From Sphingomonadales bacterium (GTDB lineage: Bacteria > Bacteroidota > Bacteroidia > Chitinophagales > Chitinophagaceae): a DNA stretch of 52,425 bases. The position numbers and the translations under genes were made by a program. Below the pieces are notes generated by a model. It ran no database searches and had not been told where the DNA came from. It saw only the letters and a program-made list of their open reading frames with translations. Position 1 is the stretch's first letter. Each line of letters begins with the position of its first letter. This document shows positions 18,387 through 27,711 of this stretch, in pieces. The stretch spans positions 1 through 52,425 of the forward strand of contig VHBB01000011.1 of NCBI GenBank assembly GCA_016872155.1, read 5' to 3'.

Positions 18387-19313
18387 TCAGTACTGTTTTT
18401 CTTCGATAGAATCTAAGATAGAGAGATAACTAATGTAGCGATCTTCGTGGATGCGCCCTTCTTGTACGGCCTTTTTTACTGCGCAGCCTGGTTCGTTGTA
18501 GTGTTGACAGTTATTAAACTGGCAATCCGGCAGCAGGGGTTTCATTTCTGAAAAATAATGCGAGAGCTCTTGTTTACTGATATCGACAAGCCCAAATTCG
18601 CGCATCCCGGGCGTATCGATAATCTTGCCTCCTTGTGGCAGATCGAACATTTCGGCAAAGGTGGTCGTGTGTTGCCCCTTACCACTCCATCCGCTTACAT
18701 CTTGCGTCTTTCTGTTGATGCCCGGAAACCAGGTATTGAGCAAACTCGATTTGCCTACTCCGCTATGCCCCGAGAGCAAAGTGGTCTTTTCGGTCAGTGT
18801 GGTCAGTAATTCGTCCATGCCCTGACCGGTCACCGCACTCACTAGCAGCACGCGGTAGCCGATCGATGTGTACATCGAGCGTAGCGCTTCGTATCGGTCC
18901 ATCTCTTTTTGACGATACAGATCGGCCTTGTTAAAAACAAGGAGCGGGGTTACATGATACATGGCAGCCGCCACCAAGAAGCGATCGATAAATCCTTGTG
19001 AGGTCTTGGGCTCTTTAAGAGTGGCTACCAGCAAGGTCTGGTCCAGATTGGCCGCAACAATATGATGCTGGTGTTTATGGCGCGGACTTTGCCGATTAAT
19101 ATAATTGTGGCGGGGCAAGATCTCACTGATCACAGCGGTAGCAGCCGCTTCGGATTCGATCTCGAAGGTAACTTGGTCGCCCACAGCAACAGGATTGGTC
19201 GAGGTGATCTCGTCTAGCTTTAGCACCCCCTTCATACGGGCATTCCAAAGCTGTCCCTGCTCATCGCACACGATATACCAGCTTCCTGTTGATTTATAGA
19301 CCAGTCCTGTCAT
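18387..19313 (-). CDS. rsgA: Small-subunit-dependent ribosome biogenesis GTPase
   Basis: 308 residues. An N-terminal OB fold precedes a circularly permuted GTPase: the G4 motif NKAD comes first, then the P-loop GHSGVGKSSLLN, then DTPGMREFGL. The C-terminal zinc knuckle is visible as CQFNNCQHYNEPGC. RsgA matures the 30S subunit and releases RbfA-type factors. Its ATG directly abuts the end of nadE, with no spacer, so it is probably translated from the nadE transcript. Confidence 0.96.
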   Translation of the reverse strand: MTGLVYKSTGSWYIVCDEQGQLWNARMKGVLKLDEITSTNPVAVGDQVTFEIESEAAATAVISEILPRHNYINRQSPRHKHQHHIVAANLDQTLLVATLKEPKTSQGFIDRFLVAAAMYHVTPLLVFNKADLYRQKEMDRYEALRSMYTSIGYRVLLVSAVTGQGMDELLTTLTEKTTLLSGHSGVGKSSLLNTWFPGINRKTQDVSGWSGKGQHTTTFAEMFDLPQGGKIIDTPGMREFGLVDISKQELSHYFSEMKPLLPDCQFNNCQHYNEPGCAVKKAVQEGRIHEDRYISYLSILDSIEEKQY

Positions 19314-20996
19314 TTACGAAAGATATTTACCGACAATGGGCATTCTTCTTCCTACTCCAAAAGCCTTAGGAGAAATGCGGATGATCGGACAAAATTGATT
19401 GCGCTTATACTCATTTGTGTTGACCATGCTGAGTACGCGGTCTACCAGTGTCGCTTCGTAGCCGAGCTGCCGAATGGCCGCAGGCGATCTTCTTTTCTCG
19501 ATATATTGGTACAAGATATGATCGAGCACCTCATAAGGCGGAAGCGAATCCGTATCGAGTTGGTCAGGACGCAGTTCGGCAGAGGGAGGCTTGCAAATAA
19601 TAGAATGAGGAATCAGTTCGGTATGGCGATTGATGTAGCGAGCCAGGGCATAGACCTGCAATTTGTAACAATCACCCAGCACCCCGAGCCCTCCGGCCAT
19701 ATCCCCATAGAGCGTGCCATAGCCGGTAGCCAGCTCGCTTTTATTAGATGTATTGAGCAGCACATAGCCAAACTTATTGGCCAGTCCCATTAAAATATTG
19801 CCCCGACTGCGACTTTGCAGATTCTCTTCGGCAAGCCCGGAGGGGCGATTGCCAAAACTTTTTTTCAGGACCCCCAAGAGTGACTCGAATACCGGTTGTA
19901 TAGAAATGATCTCGTAAGCATTGCCCAATCGCTGACTGAGCAACTCGGCATCCCGTACACTATGATCGCTCGAATAAGCAGAGGGTAAAAGAACGGCCAT
20001 TACATTTTCTTTTCCCAAGGCCTCTACGGCCAGCGCCTGTGTAACCGCACTGTCAATACCCCCACTGCTACCCAAGATAGCCTTGGTAAAACCCATTTTT
20101 TTAAAATAATCGCGAATGCCGCTCACCAGGGCATCCTTGATCTCGGCCGTGCAGAGATCGGGCTCTAAGCGAAGCGGATCAAGTTCGGCATCGGGCAATT
20201 GCGCTGCAGTTTGCAGGGCAGGTTCGGCAAAAGAGCCGTCCTCGTTCCAGGTTATCAGCTGCAACGACTCCTTAAAGAGCGGAAGCTGCGCTACCAGATT
20301 GGCGTGCTTATCCATGACCAGCGATCCGCCATCAAAGACGATCTCGGTCTGGCTACCTACTGCATTGCAATACACCAGCGGAATATGATAGCGTAGCACA
20401 TTTCTTTTTACGATCGCCTTGCGATCTTCGACATGGGTATAATCGAAGGGAGAGGCCGATAAGTTGATAATGATATCGGGTTGCTGACCGATCAGCTGGT
20501 CCATGGGGCAATGCGTATAGAGCGGATTGTCGCCCAGATTCCAGATATCCTCGCAAAGGGTCACAGCCAGTTTCTTTCCTTGAAAATCGACCAGCGTCCA
20601 CTCGTGTGCGGGTTCAAAATAACGGTACTCATCAAATACATCATAGGTTGGAAGACAGGTCTTATAAACCACGGCCCGGGTTTCACCATCGTGCAAAAAG
20701 TAAGCGGCGTTATACAATCGCTTTCCCTTTGAAGAGGGATTGCGATCGGGCGCTCCGATCAAGACCCCTATGCCTGCCGTATGCGGCTTGATCTTATCGA
20801 GTGCGGCTTGGCACTGATCGATAAAATCTTCGAATTCCAAAAAATCGCGGGGCGGATACCCACAGATCGCCAACTCAGAAAAAACGATCAGCGCAGCGCC
20901 CTTTTGCTTGGCCTCGGTAATAGCATCGATGATCTTGTTGGTGTTACCCGCAAAATTGCCGATGTGATAGTTCTGCTGCGCAATGGCGATCTTCAT
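19314..20996 (-). CDS. nadE: Glutamine-dependent NAD+ synthase
   Basis: 560 residues from the ATG at 20996, full length for the two-domain enzyme. The N-terminal nitrilase-type glutaminase shows the catalytic triad in context: Glu in VFSELAICGYPPRD, Lys in KTCLPTYDVFDE and Cys in VTLCEDIWN. The C-terminal synthetase has the ATP pyrophosphatase loop LGSSGGIDSAV and GNILMGLANKFGY. It makes the last step of NAD synthesis from deamido-NAD and glutamine. nadC at 24309 serves an earlier step of the same pathway. The start is divergent from the GldB-like gene, 42 bp apart. Confidence 0.96.
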   Translation of the reverse strand: MKIAIAQQNYHIGNFAGNTNKIIDAITEAKQKGAALIVFSELAICGYPPRDFLEFEDFIDQCQAALDKIKPHTAGIGVLIGAPDRNPSSKGKRLYNAAYFLHDGETRAVVYKTCLPTYDVFDEYRYFEPAHEWTLVDFQGKKLAVTLCEDIWNLGDNPLYTHCPMDQLIGQQPDIIINLSASPFDYTHVEDRKAIVKRNVLRYHIPLVYCNAVGSQTEIVFDGGSLVMDKHANLVAQLPLFKESLQLITWNEDGSFAEPALQTAAQLPDAELDPLRLEPDLCTAEIKDALVSGIRDYFKKMGFTKAILGSSGGIDSAVTQALAVEALGKENVMAVLLPSAYSSDHSVRDAELLSQRLGNAYEIISIQPVFESLLGVLKKSFGNRPSGLAEENLQSRSRGNILMGLANKFGYVLLNTSNKSELATGYGTLYGDMAGGLGVLGDCYKLQVYALARYINRHTELIPHSIICKPPSAELRPDQLDTDSLPPYEVLDHILYQYIEKRRSPAAIRQLGYEATLVDRVLSMVNTNEYKRNQFCPIIRISPKAFGVGRRMPIVGKYLS

Positions 20997-21038
20997 ACGA
21001 CAAAAGTACGCCATTGTTTTGTAGCGTACCTTCGTACC

Positions 21039-22058
21039 ATGTATTTACGCAGTTGGATAGGAGCGATCGGATGGCTATTGCTGAGCGGCTGCTCAAACAA
21101 CAATACAGCGCCCGATATAAGCAACATTAAGGTGTCCGTAACGATCGATCGCTTCGACAAGGCTTTTTTTTCGCTCGATACCTTGCAGCTGGCCCCCGCC
21201 TTAGAGAAGTTGTCAAAAAATTACCCTGGCTTCTACCCCGAGTACATGCAGTTTATTTTGGGAGTGAGCGGTGACCCCGCAGACAGCACCACCAGACTGG
21301 CTACTCTCCAATTTTTACGCAGCTACTCCGGTATCAACGACTCGCTACAAGTTCGTTTTAACGATACCCTGGACCTCGAAAAAGAAGTAGAGACCGCGTT
21401 TCGTTATCTACACTATTATTTTCCTTCTTATAAACCCGGAACGATCACCTTGTACACGGGGCCCTTTGATGCCCCCGGTGTGGCCACTGTGCGCAGCGGA
21501 ACAGCATTGGGTCTGCAACAGTTTGCCGGACAAGATTTTTTTGCCTATCAAACGGCCGAACTGCAAGCGCTCTACCCTAGTTATCTCAGCAGACGATTTG
21601 CTCCACTCTACAGGGTGCCGGGCATTATCAAGGCCATTGCAGAAGATCTGTTTCCGCCACGGACGGCCGAACTCCCCCTTGTAGAACAAATGGTAGAAAA
21701 AGGAAAGTACTGGTATTTATCGTCGTTGCTCTTACCCTACCATGCCGATTCGCTCATTACCGGATTTACAGAACAACAACTAGACTGGTGCCAAGAGAAC
21801 GAAGGACTCATCTGGAGTCATTTGCTAAAGAACGAAGACCTTAATTCGCTCAACCCCGTGGTCATACAAACTTATTTGGGAGAGGCTCCATTTACCCAAG
21901 GGTTATCGCAAGAATATTCACCGGGTAATCTGGGTACTTGGGTCGGTTGGCAGATCGTAAAAAAATATGTGGCGGCTCACCCTGCGCTTCATCCCGAAGC
22001 GGTCATGAAAACAAACCCTGCCACTTTGCTGGAGCAGGCCAAGTACAAGCCCAAATAA
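21039..22058 (+). CDS. gldB: GldB-like gliding motility lipoprotein
   Basis: 339 residues from the ATG at 21039, giving a lipoprotein signal with the lipobox LLSGC (Cys19). A longer in-frame reading from 20781 runs antisense through nadE and is rejected. The mature start (DISNIKVSVTIDRFDKAFFSLD) and the segment FLRSYSGINDSLQVRFN are typical of GldB of the Bacteroidota. GldB is needed for gliding in Flavobacterium; its biochemical role is unknown. It lies 12 kb from the gld/por secretion operon on the other strand. It converges with apaG, 3 bp apart. Confidence 0.8.
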   Translation: MYLRSWIGAIGWLLLSGCSNNNTAPDISNIKVSVTIDRFDKAFFSLDTLQLAPALEKLSKNYPGFYPEYMQFILGVSGDPADSTTRLATLQFLRSYSGINDSLQVRFNDTLDLEKEVETAFRYLHYYFPSYKPGTITLYTGPFDAPGVATVRSGTALGLQQFAGQDFFAYQTAELQALYPSYLSRRFAPLYRVPGIIKAIAEDLFPPRTAELPLVEQMVEKGKYWYLSSLLLPYHADSLITGFTEQQLDWCQENEGLIWSHLLKNEDLNSLNPVVIQTYLGEAPFTQGLSQEYSPGNLGTWVGWQIVKKYVAAHPALHPEAVMKTNPATLLEQAKYKPK

Positions 22059-22061
22059 TGG

Positions 22062-22448
22062 TTAATTGTTCTTGAACGGAACGATCATCTCAAAACTGGG
22101 AATCGTAACGGTAAAGAGTTGATGGGTCTCGAGATTTTCCATCTGGTAGGTGCCGTACATGCGACCCATTTCGGTACGCAGGTTACAACCGCTCACGTAC
22201 TGATACCGCTCACCGGGTTGTAAAACGGGTTGCACACCGACCACCCCTTCGCCCTCTACTTCGCGGTGTGAGGCATTGCTATCGAAAATGAACCAATGAC
22301 GGCGATGCAGTTTTACAGGAAAAGAGTTGTAATTCTCCAGCACAATTCGGTAAGCGAACATGTACTCCGATTGCAACGGGTTGCTGTAGTCCTCTTGGTA
22401 AAAGGTCTCTACGCTTACCTGTACCCCCTCTGATATCATCGAAGCCAT
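22062..22448 (-). CDS. apaG: ApaG-domain protein
   Basis: 128 residues, the size of stand-alone ApaG. The immunoglobulin-like fold signatures are visible: FAYRIVLENYNSFPVKLHRRHWFI, GVVGVQPVLQPGERYQYVSGCNL and MYGTYQME. ApaG has been linked to cobalt/magnesium resistance and dinucleoside polyphosphate levels in enterobacteria, and the fold is also an F-box-associated domain; the true function remains unclear. It is a single gene, divergent from isocitrate dehydrogenase across 77 bp. Confidence 0.93.
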   Translation of the reverse strand: MASMISEGVQVSVETFYQEDYSNPLQSEYMFAYRIVLENYNSFPVKLHRRHWFIFDSNASHREVEGEGVVGVQPVLQPGERYQYVSGCNLRTEMGRMYGTYQMENLETHQLFTVTIPSFEMIVPFKNN

Positions 22449-22497
22449 GGTATAAAATTAGTAAAAATGATAAGGATCGCATTAAGTTTTTGCGCGT

Positions 22498-22505
22498 TAC
22501 CTTTG
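22498..22505 (+). promoter_or_regulatory. Bacteroidota -7 element (TACCTTTG) ahead of icd
   Basis: Exact match to TAnnTTTG, 20 bases before the icd start codon. No clear -33 TTTG lies at the usual distance, so the promoter is only partly supported. Confidence 0.5.
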
Positions 22506-22525
22506 CGGCGTAAAATTGAATTGAT

Positions 22526-23977
22526 ATGAAGATAGCGGTTGCAAAAGGAGATGGAATCGGACCCGAAATTATGCAAGCGGTCCTGCGCATTTTTGAGGCT
22601 AACCAAGTTCCCCTGCAATACGAAATGGTCGAGATGGGAAAATGGGTTTTTGATAAAGGTTTCAACAATGGCATGACGCCGGCGGCTAAACAAACTATTG
22701 AGCAACTTGGCCTTCTTTTTAAGGGCCCCATGGAGACTCCCAAGGGCAAAGGCGTAAAAAGTATCAACGTAACCGCTCGCAAGACCTGGAATACCTATGC
22801 CAACAAACGCGTCTTTACCTCGCTGCACGGTGTAGATACCGTCTTTAGCAAGGCCGGCATTCCCATTAACATTACCATCGTTCGCGAAAATATCGAAGAC
22901 ACCTATGGTGGTATCGAGCACATGCTTACGCAAGACGTGGCTCTCTGCCGCCGTTTTATTACCCGCCCCGGCACGATGCAGGTAATGCGTTATGCCTTCG
23001 AGATGGCCAGCAAGAAAAATGCAAAACGCATTAGCTGTGGTCATAAGGCCAACATTATGAAGATCACCGATGGGCTGTTCTTGGAATGCTTCTACGAAGT
23101 AGCCAAAGAGTATCCCCACCTTAAGGCCGATGATATTATTGTGGATGACCTTTGTATGAAACTCGTTACGCGCCCCGATCTGTTCGATGTGGTGGTACTG
23201 CCCAATTTGCAAGGTGATATTGTATCTGACCTTTGCGCGGGACTGGTCGGAGGTTTGGGCTTTGCTCCCTCTGCCAACATCGGCGATCATATCTCGATCT
23301 TCGAAGCCGTACATGGAACCGCACCGGATATTGCCGGAAAAAATGTTGCCAACCCTACCGCCTTATTGCTGAGCGGCCTGGCCATGCTGCGTCATGTGGG
23401 TCTGTATCAACATGCAGCTACGATCGAAAACGCACTCCGCTATACCCTCGAAAGCGGGGTACATACGGGCGATTTTGGCGACAAGAACACCCCTGCTGCC
23501 AATACCACCGAATTTGCCGACGCCATTATTGAAAATTTTGGAAAAAGGCCCAAGCAAGGGGCAGTCGACTATACCGGCAATAATAAACCGTATCAGCCTG
23601 CCGCTGCCATCGATCAACATCCCATGCTCGAATCTACTCTTCAAAAGAGCGAGGCCATCGTAGGCGCCGACCTTTTTGTACAGTGCAATCAACAACCTTC
23701 CGCGCTGGCAGCACTTTGCCAACAAGCGGCCGGCGATCTGTTTAAGCTGATCATCATCAGCAACAGAGGCACACAGGTATGGCCCACCGGTTCGGTCTAT
23801 ACCAATCTGGTCAATCAATACCGGGTACGTTTTGAAAGCATCGACGGAGGATCCCTTCAACAAGCGGACATCATTGCCTTGTACGAAAGAGTCAGCCACC
23901 TGGTTAAGGTTTGTTCGGTAGAGCTGCTGCACCAATGGGGCGATCAAAAAGCGTATAGCCTGGCGCAAGGTCAGTAA
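22526..23977 (+). CDS. icd: Isocitrate dehydrogenase (probably NADP-dependent)
   Basis: 483 residues. The beta-decarboxylating dehydrogenase family is shown by the N-terminal KGDGIGPEIM, the substrate-binding KSINVTARKTWNTYANKR, the metal-site DDLCMKLVTRPDLFDVVVLPNLQGDIVSD region, and AVHGTAPDIAGKNVANPTA near the nucleotide site. The C-terminal 140 residues after the dehydrogenase core match the longer Thermus/Rickettsia-type enzymes rather than the 416-residue E. coli form. The cofactor preference is inferred from that resemblance. A perfect TACCTTTG -7 element lies 21 bp upstream. The last 7 bp overlap the convergent SUI1-family gene. Confidence 0.9.
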   Translation: MKIAVAKGDGIGPEIMQAVLRIFEANQVPLQYEMVEMGKWVFDKGFNNGMTPAAKQTIEQLGLLFKGPMETPKGKGVKSINVTARKTWNTYANKRVFTSLHGVDTVFSKAGIPINITIVRENIEDTYGGIEHMLTQDVALCRRFITRPGTMQVMRYAFEMASKKNAKRISCGHKANIMKITDGLFLECFYEVAKEYPHLKADDIIVDDLCMKLVTRPDLFDVVVLPNLQGDIVSDLCAGLVGGLGFAPSANIGDHISIFEAVHGTAPDIAGKNVANPTALLLSGLAMLRHVGLYQHAATIENALRYTLESGVHTGDFGDKNTPAANTTEFADAIIENFGKRPKQGAVDYTGNNKPYQPAAAIDQHPMLESTLQKSEAIVGADLFVQCNQQPSALAALCQQAAGDLFKLIIISNRGTQVWPTGSVYTNLVNQYRVRFESIDGGSLQQADIIALYERVSHLVKVCSVELLHQWGDQKAYSLAQGQ

Positions 23978-24306
23978 ACGCCGTATCCCTGTTTTTGCAG
24001 GTACTGTTTTACTTTGGCCCGCTGATCGCCTTGCACGATCACTTCGCCTTCTTTAACCGAGCCACCGGTGCCACAAAAATTGCGCAGCTGTTTACCCAGT
24101 GTTTCGAGGTCTTCTGTTTTACCTACAAAACCCGTAATCAGTGTTACTGCTTTGCCGGCTCGCTGTTTAGTGTCGAGTAAAATACGAAGCCGTTGCTGCT
24201 TGGGAGCCAACGTTTCTACTTGTTCCTGTGGTTCGGGTTGATAAGAAAAATTCGGATCGGTGCTAAAGACGAACCCGCGGCTATCGGCTTTATTTTTTTT
24301 TGACAT
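23971..24306 (-). CDS. SUI1/eIF1-family translation initiation factor (YciH-like)
   Basis: 111 residues. The C-terminal 80 residues form the SUI1 fold, with the conserved stretch KAVTLITGFVGKTEDLETLGKQLRNFCGTGGSVKEGEVIVQGD. The short N-terminus is charged and probably disordered. Bacterial YciH relatives can influence start-codon selection and may repress translation in stress, but their role in Bacteroidota is not settled. It lies 2 bp downstream of nadC on the same strand, so the two are likely co-transcribed. Confidence 0.92.
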   Translation of the reverse strand: MSKKNKADSRGFVFSTDPNFSYQPEPQEQVETLAPKQQRLRILLDTKQRAGKAVTLITGFVGKTEDLETLGKQLRNFCGTGGSVKEGEVIVQGDQRAKVKQYLQKQGYGVY

Positions 24307-24308
24307 GC

Positions 24309-25190
24309 TTATTGGGGATGAGAATATAAGGAGGCCTTTAAACTCAGATCGATACTTTGCGCCTGGTGAATAAGGGCACCTACGCTAATAAAATCGACCC
24401 CGGTATCGGCGTAGCTTCGAATGTTCTCTTTGGTAATGCCGCCACTGGCTTCGGTCTCGAAAGTACCCAAAGGTGCATTTGTCTTAATGTACGTCAACGC
24501 CTCGCTCAACTGCGCCGGAGAAAAATTATCGAGCATAATTCGTTTTACTTTTTTTTGCCCGTGGCGAACCACCTCGGCTACCTCTTGCATGGAGCGGGTC
24601 TCTACCTCTATGGAAAGTGCAGGTTTTTTCTCTTGTACATAGCGCCAAGCCCGGTCAATGGCGGTTACGATACTACCGCAAAAATCAATATGATTATCCT
24701 TTAGCATGATCATATCGTAAAGACCAAAGCGATGATTGAGGGCGCCCCCAATACGCACCGCTTCTTTTTCGAGTAGTCGAAAGTTAGGCGTGGTCTTTCT
24801 CGTATCGAGCAATCGAGTAGACGTTCCTTGCAATAGCGAAACATAGTCCCGTGTTAGCGTAGCGATGCCACTCATGCGCTGCATACAGTTGAGCACGATC
24901 CGTTCGCATTGCAAGATAACGGCGGCAAAAGATTCGACCTCAAAAGCAATAGTGCCGGGCTGTACCCGATCGCCATCCGTTACATAAGCGGTAAAACGGG
25001 CATCGGGATCTTTGAGCAAGAAGATCTTTTGGGCCACCGCTATGCCGGCCAGCACAGCCGACTGTTTGACCTTAAGCACCGCCTTGCCCCTGGCCGTAGC
25101 GGCTATACAAGAGAGCGTGGAATGATCGCCATCTCCTAGATCTTCTTCGAAAGCCTGCTGAACAAAGCGGTTAAATAAATCGGGATCCAT
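24309..25190 (-). CDS. nadC: Nicotinate-nucleotide pyrophosphorylase (carboxylating)
   Basis: Quinolinate phosphoribosyltransferase of de novo NAD synthesis; it converts quinolinate and PRPP to nicotinate mononucleotide. 293 residues. Family segments: EEDLGDGDHST at the N-terminus, ERIVLNCMQRMSGIAT, LLDTRKTTPNFRLLEKEAVRIGGALNHR, KDNHI and the phosphate-binding end EASGGITKENIRSYADTGVDFISVG. It follows the DUF4783 gene by 15 bp and precedes the SUI1-family gene by 2 bp, in a three-gene minus-strand operon. Confidence 0.96.
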   Translation of the reverse strand: MDPDLFNRFVQQAFEEDLGDGDHSTLSCIAATARGKAVLKVKQSAVLAGIAVAQKIFLLKDPDARFTAYVTDGDRVQPGTIAFEVESFAAVILQCERIVLNCMQRMSGIATLTRDYVSLLQGTSTRLLDTRKTTPNFRLLEKEAVRIGGALNHRFGLYDMIMLKDNHIDFCGSIVTAIDRAWRYVQEKKPALSIEVETRSMQEVAEVVRHGQKKVKRIMLDNFSPAQLSEALTYIKTNAPLGTFETEASGGITKENIRSYADTGVDFISVGALIHQAQSIDLSLKASLYSHPQ

Positions 25191-25205
25191 TCTTAAAATT
25201 AGCGC

Positions 25206-25604
25206 TTAATCCATGGTTTGAATGCGAAGTTCTCTAACCCCTTCTTTGGGACCGGCCGGCGACATAAAGATGTTGACCCGAAACTGTCCTTTTTCGGTTA
25301 GCAGGGTGCCGATGGCAAAGGCCCCGCCGGGTGCATTGCCGCGGTGCTTGAGTTCAAACCCGGTAACAGGATAGGCGGTAAAAAATTTCGCAATGGCCGT
25401 TTGAGCCTGCGCCTTGCTTACTGGCAACGACTGATCGGGCAGGGTCAGCATGAGTTCTTTTTCGAAACGCCCGGCCAGTTGTGTGGCATTTCCATTTTTG
25501 AGAGCACCAATAACGGCCTCGATTGCATCTTGCCGGGTAGCCGCAATGCTCAGTGCGAAGAAGGCGGGCAACAGTACGCCCGCTAACAGCATTTGAATTT
25601 TCAT
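25206..25604 (-). CDS. DUF4783-type secreted protein
   Basis: 132 residues from the ATG at 25604; a GTG two codons upstream is the alternative. A signal peptide (MKIQMLLAGVLLPAFFALSIAA) precedes a small domain resembling the DUF4783 family, an NTF2/SnoaL-like fold seen in Bacteroidota: an N-terminal helix (RQDAIEAVIGALKNGNATQLAGRFE) and later strands with FELKHRGNAPGG and FRVNIFMS. Function unknown; periplasmic location inferred. It heads the operon with nadC. It is divergent from gpmI, 53 bp away. Confidence 0.8.
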   Translation of the reverse strand: MKIQMLLAGVLLPAFFALSIAATRQDAIEAVIGALKNGNATQLAGRFEKELMLTLPDQSLPVSKAQAQTAIAKFFTAYPVTGFELKHRGNAPGGAFAIGTLLTEKGQFRVNIFMSPAGPKEGVRELRIQTMD

Positions 25605-25632
25605 GATCACTAAATTACAGCATTTTTGAATG

Positions 25633-25640
25633 TACCTTTG
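25633..25640 (+). promoter_or_regulatory. Bacteroidota -7 element (TACCTTTG) ahead of gpmI
   Basis: Exact match to TAnnTTTG, 17 bases before the gpmI start codon, in the 53 bp separating it from the divergent DUF4783 gene. A TTTTG lies too close upstream to be a -33 element. Confidence 0.5.
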
Positions 25641-25657
25641 TGACCAACATTTGCACG

Positions 25658-27178
25658 ATGAAAAAAACCATGTTGGTCATAATGGATGGATGGGGGTTAG
25701 GAAAAATTCCTGCTTCCGATGCCATTGCCGCGGCCGACACGCCTTTTGTCGATTCGCTCTATGAACGATATCCGCATACGACCCTGGTTACCTGTGGCGA
25801 GGCAGTAGGGCTTCCCGAAGGACAGATGGGTAACTCCGAGGTCGGGCATCTCAACTTGGGCGCAGGAAGGGTGGTCTATCAAGAACTACAACGTATCAAC
25901 CGCGCCATTGCCGATGGATCTATCTTTTCGAATGCTGTTTTACTTCAAAGCATCGACTATGCACTTCGCAACAACAAGGCCCTGCACTTGATGGGGCTGG
26001 TCAGTAACGGCGGGGTTCATTCGCATATCGATCATCTAAAAGCGCTGTTGCGATGCTGTGCACAAAAGGGATTGACAAATGTTTTTATACATGTCTTTAC
26101 CGACGGACGCGACTGCGATCCGAAAAGCGGGCTGGGTTTTATAGAAGAACTCGAGCAGTATCTGCCTACACAGGTGGGTACCATTGCCACCGTAAGCGGT
26201 CGCTATTTTGCAATGGACCGCGATCAACGCTGGGAACGGATTAAGCTGGCCTACGAAGCCCTCACACAGGGAAAAGGAGCGTATGCGACCACGGCCGCAG
26301 CGGCCCTTAAAGATTCGTATGCCCGGGGCATAACCGATGAATTTATCGTCCCCACCGTACTTATAAACGAAGCAAAGCAGCCCATCGCCACCCTGCAAGA
26401 AGGTGATGCGGTTATCTGTTTTAATTTTAGAACCGATCGCTGTCGCGAGATTACCCAAGTACTTACGCAGATCGATCTGCCTGCCTTTGGCATGCAAAAA
26501 TATTCGCTGCACTATACGACCCTTACCGAATACGACAAAACCTACAAGAACGTACCCGTGATCTTCGAGACCGATAACTTGAATAATACGATCGGAGAAG
26601 TGATCGCAGCGGCCGGTCTTTCGCAAATTCGAATTGCCGAAACCGAGAAATATCCACACGTTAGTTTTTTCTTTAGCGGGGGGCGTGAGCAACCTTTTGC
26701 CAGAGAAAAAAGAATCATGATCCCCTCGCCCAAGGTAGCTACCTACGATCTGCAACCCGCAATGAGCGCCCATGAAGTAACCCAGGCCATCTTACCCGAG
26801 ATCGAAAACAAGACCGCCGATTTTATCTGTCTCAACTATGCCAACACCGATATGGTAGGACATACCGGCAATTGGGAGGCCGCCAAACAAGCAGCTTCAA
26901 CGGTAGATGCCTGTGTAGCCCGGCTTGTTCCCGCTGCACTCAAGAGCGGTTATACTCTTTTTCTGACCAGCGATCATGGCAATGCCGATTATCTTGTTAA
27001 CCCAGACGGCAGCCCCAACACCGCACATACCCTTAACCCGGTTCCCCTTTTTATTATTGGCAATGAGCCTCCGGTCAGCGTTCGTACAGGTAAACTCGGA
27101 GATATCGCCCCCACTATTTTATATTACATGAACCTGCCGATTCCGCAAGAGATGACCGGCACTATTTTAATTGATTAA
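25658..27178 (+). CDS. gpmI: 2,3-bisphosphoglycerate-independent phosphoglycerate mutase
   Basis: 506 residues from the ATG at 25658. An alkaline-phosphatase-superfamily enzyme interconverting 3- and 2-phosphoglycerate in glycolysis. Metal and catalytic sites are visible: MLVIMDGWG at the N-terminus, the phosphorylated serine in GNSEVGHLNLGAGR, HIHVFTDGRD-like FIHVFTDGRDCDP, NYANTDMVGHTG and TSDHGNADY. A TACCTTTG -7 element lies 18 bp upstream of the start codon. The haem-binding-domain gene follows after 14 bp. Confidence 0.96.
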   Translation: MKKTMLVIMDGWGLGKIPASDAIAAADTPFVDSLYERYPHTTLVTCGEAVGLPEGQMGNSEVGHLNLGAGRVVYQELQRINRAIADGSIFSNAVLLQSIDYALRNNKALHLMGLVSNGGVHSHIDHLKALLRCCAQKGLTNVFIHVFTDGRDCDPKSGLGFIEELEQYLPTQVGTIATVSGRYFAMDRDQRWERIKLAYEALTQGKGAYATTAAAALKDSYARGITDEFIVPTVLINEAKQPIATLQEGDAVICFNFRTDRCREITQVLTQIDLPAFGMQKYSLHYTTLTEYDKTYKNVPVIFETDNLNNTIGEVIAAAGLSQIRIAETEKYPHVSFFFSGGREQPFAREKRIMIPSPKVATYDLQPAMSAHEVTQAILPEIENKTADFICLNYANTDMVGHTGNWEAAKQAASTVDACVARLVPAALKSGYTLFLTSDHGNADYLVNPDGSPNTAHTLNPVPLFIIGNEPPVSVRTGKLGDIAPTILYYMNLPIPQEMTGTILID

Positions 27179-27192
27179 ATACGCAACTGCTT

Positions 27193-27690
27193 ATGAACCT
27201 TGTAAAAACGATTGGACTAACCCTGCTGGGTGCACTGGTAGTGATCCAATTTATTCATCCTAAAAAAAATCAATTGCCCGTTAATCCCGATTTGCAATTA
27301 GCGAGTCGCTTTTCAATTCCCGATTCGGTCAATGCTATTTTGCAAAAGGCTTGTATGGATTGTCACAGCAATACCTCTCGATACCCCTGGTATGCATCGA
27401 TACAACCCGTGGCCTGGTGGCTAGACGAACATATTCGCGATGGTAAAAAGCATTTGAACTTCGATGAGTATACCCACCGCTCGCTTCGCTATCAATATCA
27501 CAAAATGGAAGAGACCATCGAGATGGTCAAAGAAGAAGAGATGCCACTCCCCTCTTACACCTGGACCCATACCGAGGCCAGGCTTTCAACAGCAGAGCGG
27601 GTTGCTATTACACAGTGGGCCCAATCGGTAATGGATACGATGAAGCACCGCTATCCGGCCGATAGTCTGGTTAAGCCGCGTAAATCATAA
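27193..27690 (+). CDS. Haem-binding-domain protein (cytochrome c-like, membrane-anchored)
   Basis: 165 residues. An uncleaved N-terminal hydrophobic helix (TIGLTLLGALVVIQFI) is followed by one CMDCHS motif, in the haem_bd family context KACMDCHSNTSRYPWYASIQP, and by a conserved helix AWWLDEHIRDGKKHLNFDEY. One c-type haem attached through CxxCH and facing the periplasm is the expected state. Members occur widely in Bacteroidota as electron carriers of unknown partner. It lies between gpmI (14 bp) and a TonB-dependent receptor (21 bp) on the same strand. Confidence 0.86.
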   Translation: MNLVKTIGLTLLGALVVIQFIHPKKNQLPVNPDLQLASRFSIPDSVNAILQKACMDCHSNTSRYPWYASIQPVAWWLDEHIRDGKKHLNFDEYTHRSLRYQYHKMEETIEMVKEEEMPLPSYTWTHTEARLSTAERVAITQWAQSVMDTMKHRYPADSLVKPRKS

Positions 27691-27711
27691 CAAGTTTTCG
27701 ACGCGTAGCCC

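Noticed and set aside
20781-21038. N-terminal extension of the GldB-like gene
   Set aside because: The extension is antisense to the conserved nadE N-terminus, and a proper lipoprotein signal begins at the ATG at 21039.
22436-23314. 292-codon open frame on the minus strand
   Set aside because: Antisense to the conserved core of isocitrate dehydrogenase; composition is that of a shadow frame.
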